Positions 44,466 through 53,674 of a stretch of DNA of 64,000 bases are shown one piece after another. The notes under the pieces were generated by a model. That model made no database searches, was not told where the DNA came from, and saw only the letters and a program-made list of their open reading frames with translations. Position 1 is the first letter of the stretch. The number at the start of each line of letters is the position of its first letter. The position numbers were made by a program, and so were the translations under genes. The stretch spans positions 2,046,356 to 2,110,355 of the forward strand of contig NC_005090.1 of the NCBI RefSeq assembly GCF_000196135.1, written 5' to 3'. The stretch comes from Wolinella succinogenes DSM 1740 (GTDB taxonomy: Bacteria > Campylobacterota > Campylobacteria > Campylobacterales > Helicobacteraceae).

Positions 44466-44624
44466 AGAGGACAAGCTCCTAGGGAGTGAAGATGAAATTC
44501 AAGAATAACACTCCTTTGCTTGCCAAGGCATAAAGGAGCGCCATCCTCCTATGGTTTATAAAGAATTTTTTTGATACCATCTAGCCAATTTTATTGACCT
44601 AATTTTACCCTTACAAGGAATTTT

Positions 44625-45923
44625 ATGAATCTTCAGACGCAAAAAATCAACAGTGCCAACGCCACGGCGAAGGGAACCCTAGAAAAAGCCCTCCTTGAGG
44701 AGAAGCTTGATAAGCTATCCAAGGATGCCGCCAAAAATCTTAAAGTCGATGGTTTTAGAAAAGGCAAAGTCCCCGCGGGCGTCATCAAAGCTCGATATGG
44801 CGAAAAACTCCAAGAAGATGCCGAAAGAGAGGCACTCCAAGAGCTCCTAGATGCCGCGCTTAAAGATCTCGGTGCAGAGCCTAGCCAACTCATTGGCGAC
44901 CCTAGAATCACCGAATACAACAAGCACGACAATGGAATTGATGTAGAGGTCAAAATCGGTCTAGCGCCTGAGATCACCCTCCAAGAGAGCCTCACTTATG
45001 TCCCTGGTTTCGAGCTCCCTAGCGTGAGCGAAGAGGAGATCAACACACGCCTTATGGAGCTTGCCAAAGCCAAAGCCCCCCTTGCTCCCGCTCCTGAGGG
45101 CAAAGCGCTTGAAAATGGAGATTTTGCCAAGATCGATTTTGAAGGATTCTTAGGTGAAGAGGCGTTTGAAGGAGGAAAGGCGGAAGATTATATGCTTCAA
45201 ATTGGAAGCAAATCTTTCATTCCTGGCTTTGAAGATCAACTCATCGGCATGAAAGCGGGTGAAAAGCGCGATATTCAAGTGAAATTCCCTGAAAACTATG
45301 GCTCTGAAAAACTCGCGGGTCAAGAGGCAACCTTTAAAATTGCCCTCAAAGAGATTCAGGTCAAAGCCCCCCAAGAGCCTAGCGATGAATTCGCCAAGAG
45401 CGTGCTCCCCGAAGAGCCTGAGGCCAATTTGAATCTCCTCAAAGAGAAGATCAAAGAGCAAATTGCAACAGAGAAGAAGGTTGAGCTCTACAACAGCGAG
45501 CTTAAAACCAAACTCGTGGACAATCTTGTGGAAGCCCTCGCTTTTGATCTTCCTGAGCTTGTAGTGGAGCAAGAGATCGACCTCGTCTTTAGAAACACCC
45601 TCTCTTCTCTCTCCAAAGAGGAGATCGAAGCCCTTCGTAACGATCAAGAGGCGGTCAAGGCTAAACGAGAGGAGCACCGAGAGAGCGCAACTAGAAGCGT
45701 GAAGGTGACTTTCATCGTGGATGCACTGGCTAAAAAAGAGGGAATTGCGGTTCAAGACAACGAACTCATCCAGACCATCTACTACGAATCAATGGCAATG
45801 GGTCAAGACCCTAAAGCGATGCTTGAGTACTATAAAAACAACAACCTCCTTCCTGCCGTCAGAATGGCGATGCTAGAGGATAAACTACTCACTCATCTTC
45901 TCGATCAAAAAATCAAAGGCTAA
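44625..45923 (+). CDS. tig: Trigger factor (ribosome-bound chaperone)
   Basis: 432 residues. The N-terminal ribosome-binding domain has the signature GFRKGKVP, a central FKBP-type prolyl isomerase domain follows (about 155-240, GDFAKIDFEGFLG, FIPGFEDQLIGMKAGE), then the helical C-terminal cradle. It binds nascent chains at the exit tunnel. ATG 44625 follows ACAAGGAA. The gene is followed 3 nt after its stop by clpP, the same order as in Helicobacter and Campylobacter. Confidence 0.95.
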   Translation: MNLQTQKINSANATAKGTLEKALLEEKLDKLSKDAAKNLKVDGFRKGKVPAGVIKARYGEKLQEDAEREALQELLDAALKDLGAEPSQLIGDPRITEYNKHDNGIDVEVKIGLAPEITLQESLTYVPGFELPSVSEEEINTRLMELAKAKAPLAPAPEGKALENGDFAKIDFEGFLGEEAFEGGKAEDYMLQIGSKSFIPGFEDQLIGMKAGEKRDIQVKFPENYGSEKLAGQEATFKIALKEIQVKAPQEPSDEFAKSVLPEEPEANLNLLKEKIKEQIATEKKVELYNSELKTKLVDNLVEALAFDLPELVVEQEIDLVFRNTLSSLSKEEIEALRNDQEAVKAKREEHRESATRSVKVTFIVDALAKKEGIAVQDNELIQTIYYESMAMGQDPKAMLEYYKNNNLLPAVRMAMLEDKLLTHLLDQKIKG

Positions 45924-45926
45924 GCC

Positions 45927-46514
45927 ATGAACTATATCCCTTATGTCATTGAGAAGACAGGCAGGGGCGAGAGAAGCTATGATATTTACTCACGACTTCT
46001 CAAAGATCGAATCATCATGCTAAGCGGCGAAATCAACGATGGAGTGGCCTCCTCCATCGTCTCGCAAATGCTTTTTTTGGAGGCAGAGGATCCTGAGAAG
46101 GATATCTATCTCTACATCAACTCCCCTGGCGGTGTGATCACCAGCGGTATGAGTATCTATGACACCATGAACTATGTTAAGCCCGACATCTGCACTATCT
46201 GCATCGGTCAGGCCGCGAGCATGGGCGCCTTTTTACTTAGTTGTGGCACCAAAGGGAAGCGATTCTCCTTGCCCAACAGTCGAATCATGATTCACCAACC
46301 CCTAGGAGGTGCACAGGGGCAGGCAACCGATATTGAGATTCAAGCCAAAGAGATTCTGCGCCTCAAAAGCATTCTCAATGGAATCTTGGCCAGCAATACG
46401 GGGCAACCCCTAGAGAAGATCGCTAAAGACACCGATAGAGATTTTTTCATGAGCGCCCAAGAATCCAAAGAGTATGGACTCATCGACAATGTCCTAGAAA
46501 AAAGTTTTAAATAG
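45927..46514 (+). CDS. clpP: ATP-dependent Clp protease proteolytic subunit
   Basis: 195 residues. Serine protease triad: Ser in [12 protein letters not shown], His in [11 protein letters not shown], Asp in [10 protein letters not shown]. The N-terminus [16 protein letters not shown] is typical. Fourteen subunits form the chamber loaded by ClpX or ClpA. Linked to tig by a 3-nt gap, so chaperone and protease are made together. Confidence 0.96.
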   Translation: MNYIPYVIEKTGRGERSYDIYSRLLKDRIIMLSGEINDGVASSIVSQMLFLEAEDPEKDIYLYINSPGGVITSGMSIYDTMNYVKPDICTICIGQAASMGAFLLSCGTKGKRFSLPNSRIMIHQPLGGAQGQATDIEIQAKEILRLKSILNGILASNTGQPLEKIAKDTDRDFFMSAQESKEYGLIDNVLEKSFK

Positions 46515-46532
46515 TCCCCTTAAGGAGCGTTC

Positions 46533-47675
46533 ATGGTTCATCTCCAAAAAGACGAGGGCTTTAAAACCAAGCTCACCAGCCTTAGCTCCCTCTCGTCTAA
46601 AAGCGACTCTCCCTCTCTAGAAAAGCTCCTAGCCGATGATTTCTCCTTTGGCTCGGAGGCTCCCCATGACTATGAGAGCGACTTCACTACGCCTGATGCT
46701 TTGGATGCCCCCAAGGTGGACACCCTTGAATCCTTCTCCAAAGAGGTCTTAAGCAAGCTGGAGGAAGATAATATCCCCCCCATTCCCAACAACTTTCAGC
46801 TCTACTTTGAGCGCCTTTTAGAGGAGAAGCCTGAGGCGTTTAAGAAGAGTATTCTTCATGTTCTTGACCTCGAAAACAATAGCGACGATGAGCGTCGAAT
46901 CGACTTTGAGAAAAGAATCAAGGACAGCTTCAAAAACATGAAGAATATCCTTCAGCACGTGGCCGTCCTCTACAAAAACCTCACCCTCCTTCAAAACATC
47001 ATCCAAAAGCGTCTCGGAGATGCCCAAAAAGCGGAAAATTCGATGGTCTTTCAAAGTATTCTCAATCTCTTCTTGCAAGAGGTGAGCAAGCTCAACGCCA
47101 TCACCCAAAAGCAGACACTCCAGCTTAAAGAGTTTTATCAAGATAGCGCCAAAATCGTCAATAGCATTGATAGTGAGACCATTTTTGATTCCCAGTTCGG
47201 TATCTACAATCGCCGCCACCTCCTCTCACAAATTGACAAAGAGGCCAAAATCATGGATCAATTTGGCCACTCCTCCACCGTTTTGTTAGCTAGACTTCCC
47301 GATAGTAAGATTCGCAAGATTCCGAGTGAAAAGGCGCTTTTGCTCGTGACGCGCACCATTTCCCGCCTGATTCTTAAAACCTCTCGAAGAAGCGACATCA
47401 TCGCTCACTACGGTGGTGGAACCTTTGCGCTAATCCTTAAGCATTCTGATCTATTTAGCTCTAAAAAGGCTTGCGATCGTTTGGTGGAGCTGATCCAGTC
47501 AACCAATATCTTCATCGGGGAGACCGAAGTCAACTTAGGCGTGGTTATCGGAATCGCTAAGATCCTTCCCGATCGAAGCGCTGAAGAGACACTCAATCTC
47601 GCCCTAAATGCCATGGAAGCGGCCAATTTAGCTCAAATCCCTTACACCGTGTGCCGAGAAGACGAAGAGAATTAG
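46533..47675 (+). CDS. Degenerate GGDEF-domain protein
   Basis: 380 residues. Ser-rich N-terminus (about 15-50), a helical and coiled-coil region (about 65-215, with IPPIPNNFQLYFERLL), then a GGDEF-fold domain (about 217-378, FDSQFGIYNRRHLL start, IAHYGGGTFALIL). The active-site motif is GGGTF (294-298) instead of GGDEF: the metal-binding Asp/Glu and catalytic Glu are gone, so diguanylate cyclase activity is not expected. It may bind GTP or a partner. Inserted between clpP and def, which I recall as adjacent in Helicobacter and Campylobacter; it may be cotranscribed with them. Confidence 0.85.
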   Translation: MVHLQKDEGFKTKLTSLSSLSSKSDSPSLEKLLADDFSFGSEAPHDYESDFTTPDALDAPKVDTLESFSKEVLSKLEEDNIPPIPNNFQLYFERLLEEKPEAFKKSILHVLDLENNSDDERRIDFEKRIKDSFKNMKNILQHVAVLYKNLTLLQNIIQKRLGDAQKAENSMVFQSILNLFLQEVSKLNAITQKQTLQLKEFYQDSAKIVNSIDSETIFDSQFGIYNRRHLLSQIDKEAKIMDQFGHSSTVLLARLPDSKIRKIPSEKALLLVTRTISRLILKTSRRSDIIAHYGGGTFALILKHSDLFSSKKACDRLVELIQSTNIFIGETEVNLGVVIGIAKILPDRSAEETLNLALNAMEAANLAQIPYTVCREDEEN

Positions 47676-47687
47676 GAGTCCTCTGGA

Positions 47688-48200
47688 ATGTTGCCCATCA
47701 TCACCTATCCCCATCCCCTGCTTAAAAAACGCTCCGAGCCCGTGACTCTCTTTGACGAAGAGCTTCGGCAATTCCTTGATGAGATGTATATCACGATGCT
47801 TGCCAAAAATGGTGTCGGACTCGCCGCCGTCCAAGTGGGCAATCCCATCCGTGCGCTCATCGTCAATATTCCCGATGAAGAGGGGAATCAAGAGCGAGAG
47901 AATCTCCTAGAGATTATCAATCCTGAGTTCCTCTCCAAAGAGGGGGAGATTCAATTCAATGAAGGGTGCTTGAGTGTTCCTGAGTTTTACGAAGATGTGA
48001 CACGCTTTGACCGAGTGCGCCTCACCTATCAAGATCGCTACGGAGAGCGGCACGAAATCGAAGCAGAGGGCTACCTCGCCGTGGCTTTACAGCATGAGAT
48101 CGACCACCTCAATGGCATTCTTTTCATTGATAAGCTCTCCCTCATCAAGCGAAAAAAATTTGAAAAAGAGCTCAAAAAACGACAGAGAGCCTCCCTCTAG
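47688..48200 (+). CDS. def: Peptide deformylase
   Basis: 170 residues with all three motifs of the metalloenzyme: GVGLAAVQVG, EGCLSVP (metal-binding Cys) and QHEIDHLNG (two metal-binding His and catalytic Glu). It removes the formyl group from nascent N-terminal Met, acting at the ribosome exit beside trigger factor, whose gene is in the same block. ATG 47688 follows AGGAG. Confidence 0.95.
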   Translation: MLPIITYPHPLLKKRSEPVTLFDEELRQFLDEMYITMLAKNGVGLAAVQVGNPIRALIVNIPDEEGNQERENLLEIINPEFLSKEGEIQFNEGCLSVPEFYEDVTRFDRVRLTYQDRYGERHEIEAEGYLAVALQHEIDHLNGILFIDKLSLIKRKKFEKELKKRQRASL

Positions 48201-48207
48201 CGCTCCC

Positions 48208-49731
48208 ATGAGACTCCACCAAATCCACTCCGCCACCCTCTTAGGATTGGATGCGAAGATCATTGAGGTGGAAGCGGCTTTCAACAAAGGCCTCCCCTCT
48301 TTCACCATTGCAGGGATGGCACAAGCCTCCATCCAAGAGGCTCGCCACCGCTCCCAATCCGCACTTTGCGCTATTGGGTTTCACTTCCCTCCCCTAAAAA
48401 TTGTCATCAATCTTGCCCCCTCTGACCTCTCCAAGCAAGGAAGTCACTTCGACCTCCCCATCGCCCTTCTCATTGCCCTCTATGATCGAGAGATTCCTCC
48501 AAACTCAAGACGCTCTTGGTTTGCCCTGGGGGAGCTAGGACTAGAGGGGCGCGTGAAGGAGAATCAAAACATCTATCCCATCCTCCTCTCCCTAGCCGAG
48601 CAAGGTTATGCGGGTGACATCCTCCTTCCCAAGGAAAATGAGACGCTCTATCGCTCTATCCCACGCCTCAAACTTCACTTTATCAATCACCTCCAAGAGG
48701 GAATCAACCTCATCCTCTCCCCCCAAGAATCTCCTCTTGAAGTGGCGAATCTCCCTTTTAGCTCTTTAGAGATTGGCGGGATTCCCTACTATTACGAGGA
48801 GCGATATGAGCTTGATTTTTTGGATGTTAAAGGTCAAGAGATCGCCAAAAGAGCTGCGCTTATCGCTGCGGCTGGCTTTCACAATCTTCTCATGGAGGGG
48901 AGCCCTGGAGTGGGCAAAAGCATGATCGCCAAGCGCCTCCGATATATCCTCCCCCCTTTGAGCCTAGAAGAGGTTTTAAAGAGTGCCAAGGCGAGGCTTC
49001 ATGAACAAGGAGAACTTCGCTATGAGGCTTTGCGAAATGCCCGAACTCCTCATAATACCTCTAGTAAGGCGGCGATTTTGGGAAGTATTGGAGCAGGCGG
49101 CGAGCCAAAACCAGGAGAAATCGCTCTTGCCCATGGAGGGATTCTCTTTCTTGATGAGCTCCCTCACTTTCAAAAGAGTGTTTTAGAAGCACTGAGGGAG
49201 CCTTTGGAGAATCAGAGCTTTGTCGTCTCTAGGGCTCAGGCCAAAGTCGAATTTGAGGCCTCGTTTTTACTCGTGGCCGCCCAAAATCCCTGCCCTTGCG
49301 GAAATCTTCTCAATCCCCTCCAAGAGTGCCGCTGCAACGAAAAAGAGGTTACTCGCTACAAAAATCGCCTCTCAGAGCCCTTTTTGGATCGAATCGATCT
49401 CTTTGTAGGAATGCAAGAAAACGAGGGGGAAGCCCAAAGCACTCAAAGCTCCAAGGAGCTCCATGCACAGGTTCTCAAGGCTTTCAAGGCTCAAAAAGAG
49501 CGCGGTCAAGAGGTCTTGAATGGCAAACTTAGCGAACGCGAGACAGAGCGCTTCTGCCCCCTTCAAAAGGAGGATAGCGAGACGCTTCTGGAGGCCGCTA
49601 GACGCTTTGGACTCTCCTCGCGCGCCATGGATAAAATCAAGCGAGTCAGTCGCACTCTAGCCGATCTTGAAGGCTCAGAAGCGATTCAAAAAAAGCACCT
49701 CCTTGAGGCGCTCTCCTATCGCCGTCGCTAG
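48208..49731 (+). CDS. comM: ComM/YifB-type AAA+ Mg-chelatase-like ATPase
   Basis: 507 residues from ATG 48208, 7 nt after def; the open frame starting inside def is an artefact of overlap. N-terminal ChlI-like domain (GLDAKIIEVEAAFNKGLPSF, NLAPSDLSKQGSHFDLPIA), AAA+ core with Walker A EGSPGVGKSMIAKRL and Walker B ILFLDELPHF, and a four-Cys zinc-like stretch (NPCPCGN, ECRCN). ComM is a hexameric helicase that extends branch migration during natural transformation, which fits a naturally competent lineage. The def-comM order matches Helicobacter. Confidence 0.93.
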   Translation: MRLHQIHSATLLGLDAKIIEVEAAFNKGLPSFTIAGMAQASIQEARHRSQSALCAIGFHFPPLKIVINLAPSDLSKQGSHFDLPIALLIALYDREIPPNSRRSWFALGELGLEGRVKENQNIYPILLSLAEQGYAGDILLPKENETLYRSIPRLKLHFINHLQEGINLILSPQESPLEVANLPFSSLEIGGIPYYYEERYELDFLDVKGQEIAKRAALIAAAGFHNLLMEGSPGVGKSMIAKRLRYILPPLSLEEVLKSAKARLHEQGELRYEALRNARTPHNTSSKAAILGSIGAGGEPKPGEIALAHGGILFLDELPHFQKSVLEALREPLENQSFVVSRAQAKVEFEASFLLVAAQNPCPCGNLLNPLQECRCNEKEVTRYKNRLSEPFLDRIDLFVGMQENEGEAQSTQSSKELHAQVLKAFKAQKERGQEVLNGKLSERETERFCPLQKEDSETLLEAARRFGLSSRAMDKIKRVSRTLADLEGSEAIQKKHLLEALSYRRR

Positions 49732-49744
49732 GCTTCACAAAGCG

Positions 49745-51346
49745 CTAGTAGCTTTTCCCCTGACTCTCCATATACTCTTCGTAGGTTCCTCGGAAATCGA
49801 TGACCTCGCCTCCTTCTCGCATCTCAATGATTCGATTGGCAAAAGCATCAATGAGCTCACGGTCATGGGTCACGCAGATGACATTCCCTTTGAAGTTGTA
49901 GAGCGCCTCACCCATAGCGATAATCGCCTCAAGGTCAAGGTGGTTGGTGGGCTCATCCAGCACGAGGAAATTCCCTCCCTCTAGCATGAGCTTGGAGAGA
50001 ATCATACGGTGTTTCTCGCCCCCACTTAGCGCGCTCACGCTCTTCTCCTGCTCCTCTCCGCTAAAGAGCATCCGTCCCAAGCAGTTGCGAATCTCGCCGC
50101 TATCCGCTCGCTTATCAAAACTCCTCAGCCACTCATAGAGCGTCTCTTCGCCCTCAATCGTCTCAGCCGCATTTTGAGGAAAGTAGCCCGATTCCACGGT
50201 TGCACCCCACTTGATGGCTCCTGTGTCGGGTTTTAGCTCTTCCATGATGATCTTGCAGAAGGTGGTCTTTCCGATTCCATTGGGGCCAATGAGCGCGATC
50301 TTATCCCCGGGAAGAATCTTTAGGCTAAGCTCGGCAAACACCTGATGATCCCCGTAACTTTTGGAGATCTTTTCCACCTCTAGCGCCTCATTGCCAATCT
50401 CGCGTCTAGGCTTGAACATGATACTAGGATCGCGTCTTGAAGAGACTTTGAGCGATTCGATATTGAGCTTTTCGAGCTGCTTTTGGCGGCTTGTGGCCTG
50501 CTTGGCCTTAGAGGCGTTCGCAGAGAATCGCCGAATAAAGGATTCAAGCTCCTCTTTCTCTTTGAGCTTTTTGTTACGATCCGCTTCTTGTTGCTTGGAG
50601 ATGAGATTGGCCGCGATATACCAGTCGTCATAGTTGCCCGTGAACTCTCTTAGTGTCTGGAAGTCAAGATCAAGGATGTGCGTGCAAACGGCGTTGATGA
50701 AGTGACGGTCGTGAGAGATGATGACCATGGTCCCTTCGTGTCGTTTGAGATTCTCCTCTAGCCAGCCGATGGTGTGAATGTCCAAGTTGTTGGTTGGCTC
50801 ATCAAGGAAAAGAATATCGGGCTTAGGAAAGAGCACTTGAGCAAGCAAGACTTTGAATTTATCCCCGCCTGTGAGCGTACTCATGGGCTCTTGATGAGAA
50901 GAAGAGGGGAATCCTAGGTCTTCAAGAATCTTCTCAATAATCACATCATACTCATAGGTGGGATCCTCTTCAGCACAAATCATCTCTAGCTCACCCAAAC
51001 GCTCATTGACTTTATCATCGCTCAAATCACCCTCACTATAGAGACGCTCCTTCTCCTTGATAGCATCATAGAGGCGTTTGTTGCCCACGAGCACTGCATC
51101 AAAAATGCTCAAGTGTTCAAAGGCGTATTGATCTTGCTTAAGCACTCCTAGGCGCAGACCGTTTTCAATAATAATATCCCCGCTAGTGTGCTCAATCTCG
51201 CCAGAGAGAATCTTAAGAAAAGTCGATTTTCCCGCGCCATTAGCTCCAATAAGCCCATATCGCTTGCCCTTATCTAGCTTGACGGTGACACTTTCAAATA
51301 GTTTTTTGGTGGCATACTGCATGCCAAGATTGATCGTTTGTAACAA
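49745..51346 (-). CDS. ABC-F family ATPase (YbiT-like)
   Basis: 533 residues, two ABC domains with no membrane part: Walker A GANGAGKST and GPNGIGKTT; signature LTGGDKFKVLLAQ in the first (LSGG is usual) and LSGGEKHRM in the second; LFLDEPTNNLDI and LVLDEPTNHLDL. A charged linker lies between the domains. ABC-F proteins act on ribosomes at the E site or on stalled complexes. The start is TTG 51346 with AAGGAG five nt upstream. Convergent with comM. The YbiT subgroup is my best guess from length and linker. Confidence 0.88.
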   Translation of the reverse strand: MLQTINLGMQYATKKLFESVTVKLDKGKRYGLIGANGAGKSTFLKILSGEIEHTSGDIIIENGLRLGVLKQDQYAFEHLSIFDAVLVGNKRLYDAIKEKERLYSEGDLSDDKVNERLGELEMICAEEDPTYEYDVIIEKILEDLGFPSSSHQEPMSTLTGGDKFKVLLAQVLFPKPDILFLDEPTNNLDIHTIGWLEENLKRHEGTMVIISHDRHFINAVCTHILDLDFQTLREFTGNYDDWYIAANLISKQQEADRNKKLKEKEELESFIRRFSANASKAKQATSRQKQLEKLNIESLKVSSRRDPSIMFKPRREIGNEALEVEKISKSYGDHQVFAELSLKILPGDKIALIGPNGIGKTTFCKIIMEELKPDTGAIKWGATVESGYFPQNAAETIEGEETLYEWLRSFDKRADSGEIRNCLGRMLFSGEEQEKSVSALSGGEKHRMILSKLMLEGGNFLVLDEPTNHLDLEAIIAMGEALYNFKGNVICVTHDRELIDAFANRIIEMREGGEVIDFRGTYEEYMESQGKSY

Positions 51347-51477
51347 AATAGCTCCTTGAGAATTGAATCTGTGGCTAAAAGAATCGAAGGTGTTTTAAAA
51401 GTGTAATAGTAGCTAAATTAGAGCGATTCATGGAGTCACGAAAGAAGAAAAGCAAAGAAAGAGCCCAAAGAGGGGGC

Positions 51478-52062
51478 TCACCCCTCAATGGCTTGAAGTT
51501 CGACTTTGATCTCTATCTCCTCACCCACTAAAACTCCGCCACTCTCTAGAGCTTTGTTCCATGTGAGTCCGAACTCTCGGCGATCAATCTTGCCTTCAAG
51601 CTCGATTCCAATGCGCTTCTTGCCGCCCATATCAGCGATTGGGCCGGTGATTTCAGCCTTTAATACGACAGGCTTGGTGATTCCCTTAATCGTGAGGTCA
51701 CCATGAAGTTTGCCTTCACCTTCGCCTTTGCTCTCAAATTTGGTCATTTTGAAGCTAAGCACAGGGAATTTTGCCTCATCAAAAAAGTCTGCGCTCCTTA
51801 GATGATCATCCCGCTTACCATTTTGCGTGTCAATACTTTTGACCTTAATGTTGCCCTCTAGAGCGAGAATCTGCCTCTTTTTCTCATCAAAGGCAAGCTT
51901 TGAATCATAGTCTGCAAACTCCCCTCGAACCTTTGTGATCATGAGGTGCTTGGCAGAAAAGCCCACATAGGAGTGCGCTTTGTCCACGAGATACTCTTGT
52001 GCGCTCAAAGGAAGAGACACCACCCAAAGGGCGGCAATGGATAGAAGAATTTTTTGAATCAT
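51478..52062 (-). CDS. YceI-family periplasmic lipid-binding protein
   Basis: 194 residues from ATG 52062 (AAGGAG upstream; the open frame continues to 52149 but without a site). Signal peptide MIQKILLSIAALWVVSLPLSA, then the YceI beta-barrel: YLVDKAHSYVGFSAKHLMITKVRGEF split across the first strands, RSADFFDEAKFPVLSF and LTIKGITKPVVL. Family members bind isoprenoids such as polyprenyl phosphate or quinone precursors in the periplasm. Role here unknown. It lies 101 nt downstream of the gltX stop on the same strand. Confidence 0.92.
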   Translation of the reverse strand: MIQKILLSIAALWVVSLPLSAQEYLVDKAHSYVGFSAKHLMITKVRGEFADYDSKLAFDEKKRQILALEGNIKVKSIDTQNGKRDDHLRSADFFDEAKFPVLSFKMTKFESKGEGEGKLHGDLTIKGITKPVVLKAEITGPIADMGGKKRIGIELEGKIDRREFGLTWNKALESGGVLVGEEIEIKVELQAIEG

Positions 52063-52163
52063 ATCAGACTCCTTGTGTTTTGGATGGTACACACCCGACC
52101 AAAGATGAAAAATCTTCATCTCCCCCAAAGGCAGTATAAACCAACCCAACTGAAATTAAAATT

Positions 52164-53561
52164 TTAATTCCTATTCTTGAAAATTTCAGAAGCTTTTTGG
52201 ATTCGAGCCATACTCTCCTCTTTTCCAATGGCCGCCATAATCTCAAAAATCCCCGGACCTCCACCTTTTCCGAGGAGAGCAAGGCGCACACTCTGGAAAA
52301 GTTTGCCGCTTTTAAGCCCGTGAATATCAAGGAAAGCCTGTGTCTCCTCTTCAAGAATCTTGGGATTCTCTCCCGCGCTCTCTAGACTCTCCAAAAAGAG
52401 GGCGTAGTTCTCTAAAATCTCGCCATTCTCGCTATTTCCTACCTTTTCTAGCATCTTGGTATCAAGCTCGCTTGGGGTCTGCACAATCTCTTGGAGCATT
52501 TGCGCCAACTCCGCTAATGTCTTGGCCCGCTCCTTGAGGGCAGGGTAGAGAATTTCTCTCACCCCCAAAGAGAGGGGTTGGCAGCCAAACTCCAAAAGCA
52601 ACTCTTCTAAGCGCTCATTTGGGGTTTGGGTGATGTAGTGGTGGTTGAGCCAAAGGAACTTCTCTTGATTGTAGGCGGAAGCGGAGCTATTGAGATCCTT
52701 GGGATCAAAGAATCGCAACATCTCCTCCATCGAAAAGATCTCCTGATCCCCATGGCTCCACCCAAGCCTCACAAGGAAGTTGAGCACTGCCTCAGGCAAA
52801 TAGCCTGCACGCTTATAATCCATCACTCCCATCGCTCCATCGCGTTTGCTAAGCTTGCGCCCTTCGGGGTTTAAAATCATCGGCACATGATAAAACTTAG
52901 GAATCGGAAATCCAAGCGCTTGATAGACGATGATTTGCTTGGGTGTATTAGTGAGGTGATCATCCCCTCTAATCACATCCGTCACTCCCATAAGTGCATC
53001 ATCGATGCTCACCACGAAGTTATAGGTGGGGGTGCCATCACTCCTAGCAATGATATAGTCATCCATCTCTTTGGCGCCGATTTTCATCTCCCCTTTCACG
53101 CCATCTTCAAACTCAATGTATCCCTCTAGCGGCGCTTTGATTCTCACTACAGGCGCAACCCCGCTAGGAGGAGTGCCCGTGAAATCTCTATATCGATTGT
53201 CATAGCGCGGCGTCTCTCCTCTAGAGCGCTGCTCCTCCCTCAAAGCATCAAGCTCCTCTTTGCTCATGTAGCAATAGTAGGCCTTTCCCTCTTGGATGAG
53301 GCGATCAATATACTCTTTATAGAGAGGGAATCGCTCCGATTGGTAGATGGCTTCGCCATCATAGCTGAGCCCCACCCAATCAAATGCTTCGATGATGGCT
53401 TTAGTGGCATCATGAGAGTTGCGGGCTAAATCGGTATCTTCGATTCGTAACAAAAATTTTCCACCCGTTTTTCGGGCATAAAGATAGCTAAAAAGAGCGG
53501 TTCTCAAGCCGCCGATATGGAGATTCCCCGTAGGAGAGGGGGCGAATCGTGTGACGATCAT
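52164..53561 (-). CDS. gltX: Glutamyl-tRNA synthetase (GltX1 type)
   Basis: 465 residues from ATG 53561 (AAGGA seven nt upstream; an adjacent ATG at 53564 is equally close). Class I synthetase: HIGG in PTGNLHIGGLRTALF as the HIGH motif, LRIEDTD, and KLSKRDG as KMSKS. Sequence details such as RYDNRYRDFTGTPP match GltX1 of Helicobacter. Many Epsilonproteobacteria carry two GluRS proteins, the second specialised for tRNA-Gln followed by GatCAB amidation; this one is likely the tRNA-Glu form. A second gltX is not in the window. Confidence 0.94.
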   Translation of the reverse strand: MIVTRFAPSPTGNLHIGGLRTALFSYLYARKTGGKFLLRIEDTDLARNSHDATKAIIEAFDWVGLSYDGEAIYQSERFPLYKEYIDRLIQEGKAYYCYMSKEELDALREEQRSRGETPRYDNRYRDFTGTPPSGVAPVVRIKAPLEGYIEFEDGVKGEMKIGAKEMDDYIIARSDGTPTYNFVVSIDDALMGVTDVIRGDDHLTNTPKQIIVYQALGFPIPKFYHVPMILNPEGRKLSKRDGAMGVMDYKRAGYLPEAVLNFLVRLGWSHGDQEIFSMEEMLRFFDPKDLNSSASAYNQEKFLWLNHHYITQTPNERLEELLLEFGCQPLSLGVREILYPALKERAKTLAELAQMLQEIVQTPSELDTKMLEKVGNSENGEILENYALFLESLESAGENPKILEEETQAFLDIHGLKSGKLFQSVRLALLGKGGGPGIFEIMAAIGKEESMARIQKASEIFKNRN

Positions 53562-53641
53562 CATAGAATCCTTAAAGAAAATTAAGCGCATTTTATCCAA
53601 TTTTTCCCCTGCCCTCGCCTAAAAAGCGAGGAATCCTTTGC

Positions 53642-53647
53642 TATAAT
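53642..53647 (+). promoter_or_regulatory. Candidate -10 element of the NlpC/P60 lipoprotein gene
   Basis: A perfect TATAAT preceded by TTTGC, about 33 bp upstream of the start codon, in the gap after divergent gltX. Confidence 0.6.
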
Positions 53648-53674
53648 CCAAAATCCAACAATCACACAGGAGTG

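Noticed and set aside
45150..45755. 201-codon minus-strand ORF opposite tig
   Set aside because: Antisense to trigger factor, which has all its motifs; the low-complexity Leu/Phe-rich translation is typical of a shadow.
48007..48207. N-terminal 67-codon extension of comM
   Set aside because: It overlaps def in another frame; homology to ComM begins at ATG 48208 (MRLHQIHS).
53613..53631. CCTCGC-N7-GCGAGG hairpin upstream of gltX
   Set aside because: Only six pairs and no T-run; without a codon or ligand pattern I could not support a riboswitch, T-box or terminator.
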